Counted from the stretch's first letter, positions 36,363-45,769 are shown. The stretch is 64,000 bases of DNA from DTU015 sp964406505 (GCA_964406505.1 CAYORX010000008.1:1-64000), one strand, 5' to 3'. The notes: generated from the sequence alone by a model not told the origin. A program made the numbers and translations.

Positions 36363-37414
36363 ATCTTCAACCCCTTAACAAAACATGCATCAACCGATGC
36401 AATAAATCTAGCTAATAGCTTGCCAGACTTCTCTACGTCACCCAATGCAACGGTTTCGACAGATGTATGCATATAACGAAGTGGAATAGAAACTAATCCT
36501 GTAGCCACACCTGACCCCGCAACTTGAATAGCCCATGCATCAGTGCCTGTGGCAGCTGGTGCAACTTCCTCTTGCACATCGATGCCCAGCTGTTTAGCTG
36601 CTTCCTTCAGCGCAAAATAAACCTTAGGATGAATGTTTCCGCCTTGAGCCAATGCAGGCCCTTTACCCATAGATGAAGTTCTCCATTCGGGAACCCCGGG
36701 AGTCTCGGCATGACATACGTCGATAGCGATACCAATATCAGGTTTAACTTTGTAAGATGAAACAGCAGCCCCTCGTAAACCAACTTCTTCCTGAGTCGTA
36801 GCAATTGCAAAAACATCGGCATTTACTCTGTATCTTTTTAATTCATTAAGGCATATAAGAATAACCGCTATCCCTGCTCGGTCATCAAGCGACTTGCCCG
36901 AAAACACATCCCCCATCATCTTGCTAGGTTGTCGTTTAAAGGTAATAATATCGCCTACATTGATAAGATCACGCACTTCCTTTTCAGGCAGTCCAGTATC
37001 TATAAACAACTCTTCCATTTTGTAAGCCTTTTTGGCCTCTTCACGAGAAGTTAAATGAGGTGGTTTCACGCCAATAACTCCTGTCAAAGGCTTTTTGCCA
37101 TACACTATTACTTCATGAGCAGGTAAAGTTCTCGGATCAACCCCACCCATTTGACTAAACCTAAGAAATCCGCCTTCTTCAATTTTTGTGACAATAAGGC
37201 CTACTTCGTCCATATGGGCCGCTAACATTACAGACGGTCTGGGTCGGGATCCCTCACCATGTTTAATCCCAACGATATTTCCAAGCGCATCAGTTTCAAT
37301 TTCATTGACTAAAGGTGACATAGCGTCTTTAACCACGTCATAAATGTTCATAAACTCAAAACCAGATACTCCATGAGCTAAAGATGCGGTTGATAAAAAT
37401 TTCAGTACATCCAA
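36353..37414 (-). CDS. M42-family aminopeptidase (copy 3 of 3)
   Basis: 353 aa, the longest and first-transcribed copy. Metal motifs are intact: LAAHMDEVGLI, LDDRAGI, TTQEEVGLRGA, AIDVCHAETPG and YMHTSVETV. The extra length is mostly an insertion around residues 105-140 (PPHLTSREEAKKAYKM). Preceded by an 87-nt gap after the radical SAM gene, so the array may have its own promoter. Confidence 0.92.
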   Translation of the reverse strand: MDVLKFLSTASLAHGVSGFEFMNIYDVVKDAMSPLVNEIETDALGNIVGIKHGEGSRPRPSVMLAAHMDEVGLIVTKIEEGGFLRFSQMGGVDPRTLPAHEVIVYGKKPLTGVIGVKPPHLTSREEAKKAYKMEELFIDTGLPEKEVRDLINVGDIITFKRQPSKMMGDVFSGKSLDDRAGIAVILICLNELKRYRVNADVFAIATTQEEVGLRGAAVSSYKVKPDIGIAIDVCHAETPGVPEWRTSSMGKGPALAQGGNIHPKVYFALKEAAKQLGIDVQEEVAPAATGTDAWAIQVAGSGVATGLVSIPLRYMHTSVETVALGDVEKSGKLLARFIASVDACFVKGLKIWT

Positions 37415-37501
37415 TGAGATTAACCCCCTATAAGCTTGATTGTGCAGTATAGTTATGTACCCCTTAGCATTCGCTTAAATTAAGGATAATCCTTCCAATG
37501 G

Positions 37502-38842
37502 TCATCCTAGCACGATAGGTTTGCCGATACCCTCTTCAAATGTTTTATACGATATGCCTTCAAGATCCCGACCCCACGGATCAAAAGATCTTTGGGGTAA
37601 AGTCACAAAATCAGGATCAAAATCACGTAGATCACTATTTTCATAAGCAAAGATGAAATCTCTCACTGTAAGCAAGCCAGCCACTTCAATGTTCCCACCG
37701 AAAAAGATCGAAGGCACTGCTTTCACTTTTGCATTGAGGTTGCGCTGTCGCAGCATATCCTCAATAATTGGTTTTGCGGGTGCCGAAGTCATAATCAACA
37801 CGCGTCTGCGTTTCACCCGTGATTTAAGTTCCCACTCGTACCATGCTCTGGTATCAAGATCGTCATACATAACAAGCCCTGAAGACTCAAACTGCCTTTT
37901 TTTAATAATCGTTTCATAAGCGACACCATGCCTATCATAAGATACGCGAGGCCGCTCACCGTCACGTATTAATTCAAAAGCTTCGGTACGCGATATTACC
38001 GGCCGCTTAGATACTTCGGTTATTACATCTTCTGCTCTCAATCCCGCCCTTCTTGCGGGTGAGCCCGGTAATACGTATTCAACAACAGGGCGTACCGAAG
38101 TAATCCCACTAGGTTCAAAAAGCACCGGGATCTTTAATTTTTTGGTGAGCTCTGTACTCAATTTTTTTAATTGATTGAGCAAATCAGCATCTACTTGATC
38201 CGCAAAAGGATGCAACTTTGAAAAACCTGGAGATAGTATCCGAACAGACCATGCTCCCGACTCTTTTAAGAAACTTGAAGTATCTTCAATATCTTGCCAG
38301 CCTGTAATAAATGGCAAAGCTACGATGCTTCCTTCAAATTTTATTCTGCCCCCTAAATTTTCTACATTACGTAAAGTTAAGTTCGACTGTGTATCTCCCA
38401 TGACTTTTTCCCGAAAGTTTATAGTGTTTAGTGACACCATCAATTCCACATTGAGTTTTGCCATATCGTCTATCAAATCTTTTGTGAGCAATGAAGCGTT
38501 GGTGGTAATTTTAATACTTCGATCTGGATATTGTTTGTGAACTAACCGTATAATCTCTAAGAACTGCGGATGGGTTAAAGGTTCTCCCTCGTTAATTCTA
38601 GTAACTGATTCGCCTATTACAATGGGACCCTTTGAGCCCACAAGCCAAAGAATTTGCGCTTCGATTTCCTCAAGCGGCCTTGGGGGTATTACGAATACTT
38701 CACATGTTTTAGGGTTACAGGCATTAGAACAAAAATTACATTTCATATTACATTGAGACGTTAACGGCAAAATTCCTTGCATCAGAGCATTGTACAGTAA
38801 CGCCTCGATAGAAGGGGCCGGCGTAGGTTCAAGGTGCATCAT
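37502..38842 (-). CDS. Radical SAM protein with internal PDZ and DUF512-like C-terminus
   Basis: 446 aa. Cys31, Cys35 and Cys38 form the CX3CX2C 4Fe-4S/SAM motif (CNMKCNFC), followed by a TIM-barrel-like region to about residue 250. A PDZ-like segment (VLPGSPARRAGLRAEDVI) lies near 262-320, and the C-terminus (LIMTSAPAKPII, then FFGGNIEVAGLLTVRDF) resembles DUF512. Known DUF512 proteins usually have PDZ first. The start is ATG 38842, overlapping the tsaD stop (ATGA), with AAGGGG 8 nt upstream. The reaction is unknown. Confidence 0.75.
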   Translation of the reverse strand: MMHLEPTPAPSIEALLYNALMQGILPLTSQCNMKCNFCSNACNPKTCEVFVIPPRPLEEIEAQILWLVGSKGPIVIGESVTRINEGEPLTHPQFLEIIRLVHKQYPDRSIKITTNASLLTKDLIDDMAKLNVELMVSLNTINFREKVMGDTQSNLTLRNVENLGGRIKFEGSIVALPFITGWQDIEDTSSFLKESGAWSVRILSPGFSKLHPFADQVDADLLNQLKKLSTELTKKLKIPVLFEPSGITSVRPVVEYVLPGSPARRAGLRAEDVITEVSKRPVISRTEAFELIRDGERPRVSYDRHGVAYETIIKKRQFESSGLVMYDDLDTRAWYEWELKSRVKRRRVLIMTSAPAKPIIEDMLRQRNLNAKVKAVPSIFFGGNIEVAGLLTVRDFIFAYENSDLRDFDPDFVTLPQRSFDPWGRDLEGISYKTFEEGIGKPIVLG

Positions 38843-39867
38843 TTCACATTCCCCTTCCATGGTTTTAGTTTAAGACCCGAAACCGGATTAAGTTCGGCAT
38901 CATTGTAAAGACGGCGATCGTCCATTTTATACTTATAGTAACCAGCCGCGGCGATCATCGCTCCGTTATCGGTACATAAATCCTTTGGGGGTATAAATAG
39001 TGGTATGTTTAGCCTAGAGGCTATCTTTTTACTTTCGCGCCTAAGTAGCATATTGGCAGCAACGCCTCCCGAAACAGATAAGCTTTTCGCCCCTGTTTTC
39101 GCTACTAGTTCTTCAACCGAATGCAAAAGTTGATCTACAACCGCTTTACGAAAACTTGAAGCTAAATCCCTTTTAAAACCTTCCGATTTTTCGCTCGATT
39201 CAAATTCTTGTAATGCACGGGTTTTAATGCCCGAAAAACTATAATCATATTCTGAATCCCGGATTTTAGGCAAGGGAAAACCTACACGATAAGGGTCCCC
39301 AATTTCAGCCAATCTGTCCAAATAAGGCCCGCCAGGATAACCTAAGCCCAATTCTCTCGCAACCTTATCGAACGCTTCCCCCGCAGCATCATCCCTTGTT
39401 TCAGCTACAACTTCAAAGGAGCCGTGGGATCTCATAAATATAAGTTCTGAATGACCTCCTGACACAACCAAGTTAAGCATAGGGAATTGAGGTACATTTT
39501 GCCCAAGAAAATTTGCGTAAATGTGGCCCGCCAAATGATGAACGTCTATTAGAGGAATTTTTGCAGCATAAGCTAAACTTTTTGCGTATGAAACACCCAC
39601 AAACAGCGATCCCATAAGGCCAGGACCTTGAGTGACAGCAATGGCATCAATATCCCTTATGTTAAGGTTCGCCTTATTCAAAGCTTCCTTGCTAACGGGA
39701 ATAATAGATTCCAAATGCTTTCTAGAAGCTATTTCGGGAACAACTCCTCCATATTGTTGATGCAAATCGGTTTGGGAAGAAACTACATTAGACAACACTT
39801 GTCTGCCATTTTTAACAACGGCACAAGATGTATCGTCACAGGATGTATCGATTCCAAATATGAGCAT
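38839..39867 (-). CDS. tsaD: tRNA N6-threonylcarbamoyladenosine transferase TsaD
   Basis: ASKHA-fold enzyme that moves the threonylcarbamoyl group to A37 of ANN-decoding tRNAs, working with TsaB and TsaE. 342 aa from ATG 39867, which follows GAGAGGTGG by 4 nt; longer open frames upstream lack an RBS. Motifs GIDTSCDDTSCAVV, VTQGPGLMGSLFVG, the HHLAGH metal site and VSGGVAANMLLR are complete. tsaB and tsaE lie 2-3 kb away in another operon. Confidence 0.97.
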   Translation of the reverse strand: MLIFGIDTSCDDTSCAVVKNGRQVLSNVVSSQTDLHQQYGGVVPEIASRKHLESIIPVSKEALNKANLNIRDIDAIAVTQGPGLMGSLFVGVSYAKSLAYAAKIPLIDVHHLAGHIYANFLGQNVPQFPMLNLVVSGGHSELIFMRSHGSFEVVAETRDDAAGEAFDKVARELGLGYPGGPYLDRLAEIGDPYRVGFPLPKIRDSEYDYSFSGIKTRALQEFESSEKSEGFKRDLASSFRKAVVDQLLHSVEELVAKTGAKSLSVSGGVAANMLLRRESKKIASRLNIPLFIPPKDLCTDNGAMIAAAGYYKYKMDDRRLYNDAELNPVSGLKLKPWKGNVK

Positions 39868-39998
39868 ATGACCACCTCTCAAATCTATTTCGATTATATC
39901 GTGAAACCTTTGCAGAAATACACTTGCAGCCCCCACGACCTATTGATAACCTTGTCTAGGCAAGCTAGATGATTTCGCAAGATAGAGAGGTAATTTCT

Positions 39999-40922
39999 AT
40001 GCATTTTGCTGACATGCTCAACCAGAGAATCACAAAGTTACAATCGCGACTCGTTATCGGAATCGATCCTCATCAAGAATTACTACTTAAAGACCAGTCG
40101 AGATTCAAAAGTGTATTTGCCGGAAAATCAGACGAATTTTTGCTTAGCGCGTTTTGCTCTATCATCATCGATGTGGCGGAAAATCGAGCCTGTGCCGTGA
40201 AGCCCCAAGCCGCCTTTTTTGAAAGTATGGGTATAATGGGCTATACAATACTTGGGCAATGCATCCGTCAAGCCCGAAAACGTGATATTCCTGTCGTACT
40301 AGATGCAAAACGTGGCGATATCGGTTCGACCGCTTCTGCCTACGCTAAGGCATACTTACACCCTGACTCTGAGTTTTGCGCCGATGCGCTTACGGTAAAT
40401 CCGTACCTTGGTCCCGACACGCTAGAACCGTTTATAACTGCGGCTGATAAATATGATGCAGGACTATTCGTGTTAGTTAAAACATCGAATCTAAAGTCTG
40501 GAGCATTCCAAAACTTGAAGATTTACTCCCAAGCAGACACAAGCATTGACACCGTTTCGGCAAAAATAGGCCAAAGCATACATCAGTTAGGTAGCAATAA
40601 TATCGGGGAATCCGGATTTTCTAATATCGGCGCAGTGGTAGGAGCCACTTATCCAAAAGATCTAAAACAAATGCGGGAAATTATGCCTACCTCTATATTT
40701 TTGGTACCGGGTTATGGTGCACAGGGCGGAAAAGCAGATGATGTAAAAACAGCTTTTTATTCCAACGGCACCGGAGCGATCGTTTCATCATCTAGGGGCA
40801 TTATTTTCGCACACGAAGATCGAAAATATAGCGATCTTGAACTCGATGAAACTGATATATACAGATCCATGGATGATGCAGCGAAGATAGCTCAAAACGA
40901 TATTAACAAAGTAATTGGATAG
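39999..40922 (+). CDS. pyrF: Orotidine 5'-phosphate decarboxylase (type 2)
   Basis: Final step of UMP synthesis. 307 aa, the longer PyrF subfamily 2 seen in actinobacteria, Clostridia and others. Motifs: VIGIDPHQELL, AVKPQAAFFES, the catalytic DAKRGDIGSTASAYAKAY block and FLVPGYGAQGG. ATG 39999 with GAGAGGT 8 nt upstream; an ATG 10 codons earlier lacks an RBS. It is single, convergent with rimI and divergent from tsaD, and no other pyr genes are near. Confidence 0.94.
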   Translation: MHFADMLNQRITKLQSRLVIGIDPHQELLLKDQSRFKSVFAGKSDEFLLSAFCSIIIDVAENRACAVKPQAAFFESMGIMGYTILGQCIRQARKRDIPVVLDAKRGDIGSTASAYAKAYLHPDSEFCADALTVNPYLGPDTLEPFITAADKYDAGLFVLVKTSNLKSGAFQNLKIYSQADTSIDTVSAKIGQSIHQLGSNNIGESGFSNIGAVVGATYPKDLKQMREIMPTSIFLVPGYGAQGGKADDVKTAFYSNGTGAIVSSSRGIIFAHEDRKYSDLELDETDIYRSMDDAAKIAQNDINKVIG

Positions 40923-40965
40923 CGATATCACATAATAACGATAAAGTAGATTTCAACGGTATGAT

Positions 40966-41466
40966 TTAAAGCATCCATTTTACCCTATTTTTTTCAGCAG
41001 TTTTAGGACCTAAATTATCTTTCCACATAATAATTGCGTCTTCATTAGTGTCTGTGTAATAACCTTTTCTTATACCCCTGTCTACAAAACCTAGCTTCCG
41101 ATAAAGATTCTGAGCCCCGTGATTTGAAAGCCTAACTTCTAAAGTCATCTTTGTAGCCCCAAGACGAACGGCTTCTGCCAAGGCAAATTTCAACATTCGT
41201 TCACCTATTCCTTTTCGTCGCAGCTGAGGACAAACCGCTATATTGGTGAGATGGGCTTCATCGAAAAAAACCCACATACCGAAATACCCCACAACCTGCT
41301 CTTTACAGCGCGTAACGTAATAATGGGCGTAAATATTGGCAGTGAGCTCGGAAATAAAGGCACTCCTAGACCAAGGCGTCGGATACGATTGTCGTTCGAC
41401 TTCAAGCACCTCGTCTACATCTTTTAAAGCCATTTTATCTATCACCAAATGTTTGCTAATATTCAA
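40966..41466 (-). CDS. rimI: Ribosomal protein S18-alanine N-acetyltransferase (GNAT), RimI-like
   Basis: 166 aa GNAT enzyme. The acetyl-CoA loop is QLRRKGIGERML, and EVRLSNHGAQNLYRKLGF is a RimI hallmark. Location right after tsaB is typical for rimI in Bacillota. The C-terminal ~20 residues (WKDNLGPKTAEKNRVKWML) extend past the usual end. Confidence 0.9.
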   Translation of the reverse strand: MNISKHLVIDKMALKDVDEVLEVERQSYPTPWSRSAFISELTANIYAHYYVTRCKEQVVGYFGMWVFFDEAHLTNIAVCPQLRRKGIGERMLKFALAEAVRLGATKMTLEVRLSNHGAQNLYRKLGFVDRGIRKGYYTDTNEDAIIMWKDNLGPKTAEKNRVKWML

Positions 41467-41479
41467 ATATCCTCACCTT

Positions 41480-42238
41480 TCACAGTTTACGAGAAAGTAT
41501 TGCTTCGGCTTGGGACTTACGGTAATATTCAGGAATTGCTGAGCAAGCATTAGATGCTTTATCAGTGCTAAGCATTTCAAAACCTATTAAGCTTAATATC
41601 CCCGGCCTAGGTAATCTGAGATACGGATCGACAAGCCGAACATGTTTCATACCTTTATCTGCCGCAGCGTGAAAGAACTGTTCCGAAGCATCTCCCGTTA
41701 TCCAAACAGGCGCCGATATCTCGGTTTTCAAATATTTCATAAAACCGTCATATCCTAGCTCTCCTGCAGGTATGATTTGCCGAAATCCATTTCTAGCCCA
41801 AAATTCTCGATGAGCTAACGCTTTATGTGTACCGCCACACCATAGTCGTTTATCATACAAAGCACATACAGTTTGGCTTTTAGATCTTCCTTGCACTATC
41901 CCAATTTTTGGGTACAGCGAACACTGTTTTAAATATATCTGAAACGTTGGTACTTTTGCCACAGGCTTATCTTCAAAAAATGCTAAGCCTTGCGCCGTAG
42001 CTGCACCTATTCTTAATCCCGTAAAAGAACCCGGCCCAATTGAAAGCGCTAAACAATCTATATCCTCAAACGCCAATCCTACCATTTCTAAAGCTTGCAT
42101 ACACAACGGTAGCAACATCTTAGAGTGAACTTTGGGTTTAACAATTGAAATTTCACACTTTACGCCGGATATATCTGCGAGAGCAACACCAAGAAGATTA
42201 GTGCTTGTTTCAATAGCAAGAACTTTTGCTGTATCCAT
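41480..42238 (-). CDS. tsaB: t6A biosynthesis protein TsaB
   Basis: 252 aa inactive ASKHA-fold partner of TsaD. LAIETSTNLLGVAL at the start and IGPGSFTGLRIGAATAQGLAF are diagnostic. It lies between tsaE and rimI. ATG 42238 gives the usual N-terminus; TTG at 42262 would overlap tsaE and add eight residues. The RBS for either start is weak, so it may depend on coupling to tsaE. Confidence 0.93.
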   Translation of the reverse strand: MDTAKVLAIETSTNLLGVALADISGVKCEISIVKPKVHSKMLLPLCMQALEMVGLAFEDIDCLALSIGPGSFTGLRIGAATAQGLAFFEDKPVAKVPTFQIYLKQCSLYPKIGIVQGRSKSQTVCALYDKRLWCGGTHKALAHREFWARNGFRQIIPAGELGYDGFMKYLKTEISAPVWITGDASEQFFHAAADKGMKHVRLVDPYLRLPRPGILSLIGFEMLSTDKASNACSAIPEYYRKSQAEAILSRKL

Positions 42239-42248
42239 GTTAATTTCT

Positions 42249-42737
42249 TTAAAATTTTTCAAAAATATCTACCCACTTTGCATCGGAACTTTCCAAAGTG
42301 ATCTTACGCTTATTCATAAAATTGTCTGTCTGATCCGGGTGAAACTCCAAGCTTATTTTAAGGGTCCAGTTAGACAACATATCACCAGCGCGCTCAGGCC
42401 ACTCTATAGCGATTACCGCCGAATCTTCTATGTCATACAAAAGCCCCGATTCAACTACTTCTTTGCTCGTTAGTCGGTAAAAATCGAAATGGTGAAGAAT
42501 CAAACGACCGCTATAAACGCGTTCTAAAACGAAACTAGGACTCTTCACGATATCATCTATTTCAAGCCCGACTGCGATACCCTGTGCCATAGTGGTTTTA
42601 CCTGTTCCAAGAGATCCTACGATCAAAATTACCTCGCCGCCGGTAACTTGCTTGCCTAAAAACTCTCCCAACTTTCTAGTTTCATCTGCCGATTTAACGA
42701 ACAAAGTACGCCTTCCGATCCCATCACTCGTAGGCAT
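42249..42737 (-). CDS. tsaE: t6A biosynthesis ATPase TsaE
   Basis: 162 aa P-loop ATPase that resets the TsaBD complex. Walker A GSLGTGKTT, VKSPSFVLERVY and the YRLTSKEVVESG and IEWPERAGDML motifs are all TsaE-typical. The ATG overlaps the UDG stop by one base (TAATG). Confidence 0.95.
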   Translation of the reverse strand: MPTSDGIGRRTLFVKSADETRKLGEFLGKQVTGGEVILIVGSLGTGKTTMAQGIAVGLEIDDIVKSPSFVLERVYSGRLILHHFDFYRLTSKEVVESGLLYDIEDSAVIAIEWPERAGDMLSNWTLKISLEFHPDQTDNFMNKRKITLESSDAKWVDIFEKF

Positions 42738-43450
42738 TACCGCGTTTCTCCTCGTTGAAGCAGCCGCTCATACTTTTGCTTTAAACTTCGAAAATCCTCC
42801 CACACAGGCCGTTTTCTGCGCCTTTCATCTCGCAAGACTGCGGCCGGATGGAAGGTTATCAGATAATGAATACCGTCTTTTTCAAACCATTTACCTCTGT
42901 CTCTTGTAACTCTTATATCCGGGTTAAGCAAGGTTTGAGCGGACAAGGCTCCCAACAATACTATTATTTTAGGTTGAATTATTCTTATTTGGGCCCTCAG
43001 ATTCGGCATACACGCCTCGACCTCTTTTGCGGTAGGTAACCTATTACCAGGTGGCCGGCATTTTACGATATTAGTAATAAATATTTCTTTCCTAGGAATA
43101 TCGTGAGATTTGAGCATAAGATCTAATAATTGGCCCGCCCTGCCTACAAATGGTTCACCGGTTTCATCCTCATTTTTACCGGGCCCCTCTCCTACAAACA
43201 TTATATCGGCGGTAGGTTTACCATCTCCAAACACTACATTTTGAGCGCCTTTCCTCAAATCACACAATGAGCATCTAAGCACAATCTGTTTTAATTTATC
43301 CAGGCCATTGATCCCCGCGAAATCATTGTCAGCATTTGCTTTACGGGGTTCGGTGTCGACAATGTTCAATTCAAATTGCTGTGCAGACTGTTCCGACCGG
43401 GTTCCTGATTCTGATACGCGCCCAACATCAAACAAAGAATGCTGTACCAT
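42737..43450 (-). CDS. Family 4 uracil-DNA glycosylase (Fe-S)
   Basis: Removes uracil from DNA. 237 aa from ATG 43450, with AAGGA 10 nt upstream; a TTG at 43468 would overlap the previous gene. Fe-S cysteines are visible in CSLCDLRKGA and further in KCRPPGNRLPTAKEVEAC. Catalytic motif A is GEGPGKNEDETGEPFVG and motif B is TFHPAAVLRD. An N-terminal ~50-residue extension is poorly conserved. It is tightly linked to tsaE downstream and the DUF483-like gene upstream. Confidence 0.92.
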   Translation of the reverse strand: MVQHSLFDVGRVSESGTRSEQSAQQFELNIVDTEPRKANADNDFAGINGLDKLKQIVLRCSLCDLRKGAQNVVFGDGKPTADIMFVGEGPGKNEDETGEPFVGRAGQLLDLMLKSHDIPRKEIFITNIVKCRPPGNRLPTAKEVEACMPNLRAQIRIIQPKIIVLLGALSAQTLLNPDIRVTRDRGKWFEKDGIHYLITFHPAAVLRDERRRKRPVWEDFRSLKQKYERLLQRGETR

Positions 43451-43457
43451 ATTCAAT

Positions 43458-44435
43458 TTATCCTTCAAAAGGATCAGTCCCTTCAGAACTCGTTTCCTGT
43501 TTCAAACTTGCCATTCTTTTTTGTATAAGTTCCGGATATTGTTTCACCAACGCCTTGTTTCCATCTAAATGTTTTAAATAGTTATCAGCCAATTCAGGAT
43601 CTAATCGCTTAAACGCATTGTAGATTTTTTCCCCCAATTTCACCGCTTCCTTACAATCCGGTTGACACGGGAAAAAATCCTTTGTGAAATAAGCAAAACG
43701 ATTTATTTCTGAAGCGCTTTCTGCATGTTTGATCTGATTAGAGGCTCTCACTTCGGGACTTAAAACTCCTGATTGCCGGTCGAAAACATATCGATCAATA
43801 CAGCAAACTGGATATCCTAATATTTTGCCGGATTTCGTCAAAAATGAAGCGGTATGTTCTTCGGGAAAGGCACGAAGTGCTCCTGGTATAGAAGGATCAG
43901 GTCTTTTGGCGAATTCGTAACGAATATCTTTTCGAAGATCTTGAAGTTTCTCTAGTTCGTTTGCAATAGAATTATCTGTAAAAACGTAAAGTTCACGTAT
44001 CGTAGGGCGTGACTCCAATTGTTTTTGGATTAAACCAAGTTTGTCGGCCCAATCGACATATAGCTTGTATGAATTCGAGTTTTCAACAACGTTGCTATAG
44101 ATATCCCTTAATACCTGAAGTCTAAACCGTATATCTCGAATTTTGCTTCTTTTTCGAAAACCAGCAACCCTGCTTTTAAGAAAATCGGTTAATGATTCAC
44201 CGGGAAGTCGTTCACCGGCCATCTTTTGCCGAAACCTATCATCGATAGTAGCACCTAATATAGCCGCGTCGGGTAGCTCGGCAGGTATTATTATCTGGGC
44301 AGCTCTTCGCGCTCCTAAAACAACGGGCAGAAAATCATCTAGTTTTGCCTTTAATGTTATCACATGTTCATTTAGAAACTTTTGATATAACTGTTGATCC
44401 ATAGCTTTTATAGGCGGTAAGACACCTACTTTCAA
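43458..44435 (-). CDS. Unknown protein, DUF483-like with paired-Cys motifs
   Basis: 325 aa. I do not recognise it firmly. The middle (about 200-280) has FPEEHTASFLTKSG, GYPVCC and FFPCQPDCKEA, a Cys/His set like that of DUF483 proteins, best known from archaea. The N-terminal 150 residues are helical and basic. The Cys residues (two adjacent, then CX3C) could bind metal or an Fe-S cluster. TTG start close behind GGAGG. Being next to UDG hints at DNA or RNA maintenance, but that is inference. Confidence 0.45.
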   Translation of the reverse strand: MKVGVLPPIKAMDQQLYQKFLNEHVITLKAKLDDFLPVVLGARRAAQIIIPAELPDAAILGATIDDRFRQKMAGERLPGESLTDFLKSRVAGFRKRSKIRDIRFRLQVLRDIYSNVVENSNSYKLYVDWADKLGLIQKQLESRPTIRELYVFTDNSIANELEKLQDLRKDIRYEFAKRPDPSIPGALRAFPEEHTASFLTKSGKILGYPVCCIDRYVFDRQSGVLSPEVRASNQIKHAESASEINRFAYFTKDFFPCQPDCKEAVKLGEKIYNAFKRLDPELADNYLKHLDGNKALVKQYPELIQKRMASLKQETSSEGTDPFEG

Positions 44436-44587
44436 TTTCCTCCTTTCGTGACCGTAGTTAATATTGTAGCGGTTTTCGCTTATACCAAATTTTCATGCAA
44501 TCAACTTTGTTCTTCACACAAACATTTTATCCCTTTATCTCGAAACAAAAATAATACCGCGAAAATACCTAAGAGATCATACTTATA

Positions 44588-44621
44588 TCCAAATATAAAG
44601 AGAGGGGTTAACCCCTCTCCT
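44588..44621 (-). terminator. Rho-independent terminator of the KOW/MutL operon
   Basis: A perfect 20-bp palindrome with arms GAGAGGGG and CCCCTCTC around TTAA (44600-44619) lies 26 nt past the KOW-1 stop. On the minus strand it is followed by TTTATATTT. This closes the leftward operon. Confidence 0.75.
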
Positions 44622-44644
44622 ATTGCTTTACTACTAAATCGGTC

Positions 44645-45769
44645 TTAACCTTCTATCATCTCTACGTTAGCCCGCGGCACAGTTACAATGCTACCATCTT
44701 CGAGTTTAGCACGTAAAATTCGTACCTTGGCTTCAGACTCGATCTGCTCGAGATGCGGCGGCAATTCAACTATCTCAGCCAGTGCTCCAAAATAAGGCTC
44801 TCGGATAATTCGAATGGGCGTTCCGGGCACAAGCCCTTTGGTAAGGTCCAACAGCTCATCATCGCTAATTTCTGCCTCATACCCGGGCACGATAATTTCC
44901 GGACGCATTACCCCCGCTCGAATTTGCGTAGCTCCATTGATCGAAGCCTTAAACCCATTAAGTTTCTTGAGTAGATTAAAAGTACGGTCGGCCATCCTCA
45001 TTTTGCCGAAGCCTTCAGTAATTATTACGGTGACTGGAATATCTTCATGTCCTGTAATAGCAACGCCTATATCAAAGCCGAGATATTCGATTAAATCGGT
45101 ATCAATAATACCACCTGCGACGATCCCTTTAGCACCTACTTCTCCTGCTTTATTAATAGCATCGACCGTAACTAGCGAACCACCGACCAATATTTTACCT
45201 TTATCATCTTCTTTAATATGAGAAGCATCTAAAAGATCGTCGGGATCTTCTACTGCCACCCTAATAATTCCTTGGGTTTCTCCACCGACTCCGAAGATAC
45301 CCTGTATGAAAGCACCTTCGGTCTTTACTACTACCCCTTCATTGGGGATAACTTCTTCAACAACGCCGTCCACGTATGCATTAATCTCGATAGGAATGGG
45401 GGGTTCGCGCAAAGTAACCTGCCCTGTAACAGCAGAAATCATTTCAATGGTTCCGGCAGTAGGTGATTGTGCATTGTGTTTGATGAGGCCAAAAAATGCT
45501 CTGTATTCTGCTAAGGTTTCACCTTTTTCAACATAATCTCCTTCAGATTTTTGCATAAAGTCAACAATATCCGAAGGCTCTACGCCCAATATATTTGCTA
45601 CATTAACTGTCTGTGGATCTCCAGGTATATCGGTTTTTGCTACAACTGTATCAGGAGAAACCGCCTGTCCCTTCTCAACCAATACTTCGCCGAGGATAGG
45701 AAGGCGGCGTTCTTTTGTAACCACCGCTTTTTCAGTAACCTTAAGCCCAGGTGTATATGCATGTGCCAT
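44645..45769 (-). CDS. Multi-barrel protein with C-terminal KOW-like segment, copy 1
   Basis: 374 aa. No named function recognised. The N-terminal half has glycine-rich turns (GEVLVEKGQAVSPDTVVAKT, SPTAGTIEMISAVTGQVTL) resembling biotinyl/lipoyl-type barrel-sandwich folds, without the acceptor lysine motif. The middle holds ASINGATQIRAGVMRPEIIVP minus its edge, a block strongly conserved with copy 2. The last ~70 residues (IRIIREPYFGALAEIVEL) look like a KOW motif. No signal peptide or membrane helix. It follows a MutL-like ATPase by 16 nt. Confidence 0.6.
   Translation of the reverse strand: MAHAYTPGLKVTEKAVVTKERRLPILGEVLVEKGQAVSPDTVVAKTDIPGDPQTVNVANILGVEPSDIVDFMQKSEGDYVEKGETLAEYRAFFGLIKHNAQSPTAGTIEMISAVTGQVTLREPPIPIEINAYVDGVVEEVIPNEGVVVKTEGAFIQGIFGVGGETQGIIRVAVEDPDDLLDASHIKEDDKGKILVGGSLVTVDAINKAGEVGAKGIVAGGIIDTDLIEYLGFDIGVAITGHEDIPVTVIITEGFGKMRMADRTFNLLKKLNGFKASINGATQIRAGVMRPEIIVPGYEAEISDDELLDLTKGLVPGTPIRIIREPYFGALAEIVELPPHLEQIESEAKVRILRAKLEDGSIVTVPRANVEMIEG

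Noticed and set aside
39945..39966. Near-palindrome CTTGTCTAGGCAAG between tsaD and pyrF
   Set aside because: Only 14 nt with a mismatched pair; too weak to call as a site.
44600..44619. Perfect palindrome read as an operator
   Set aside because: Position just past a stop codon and the T-rich run on the minus strand fit a terminator better.
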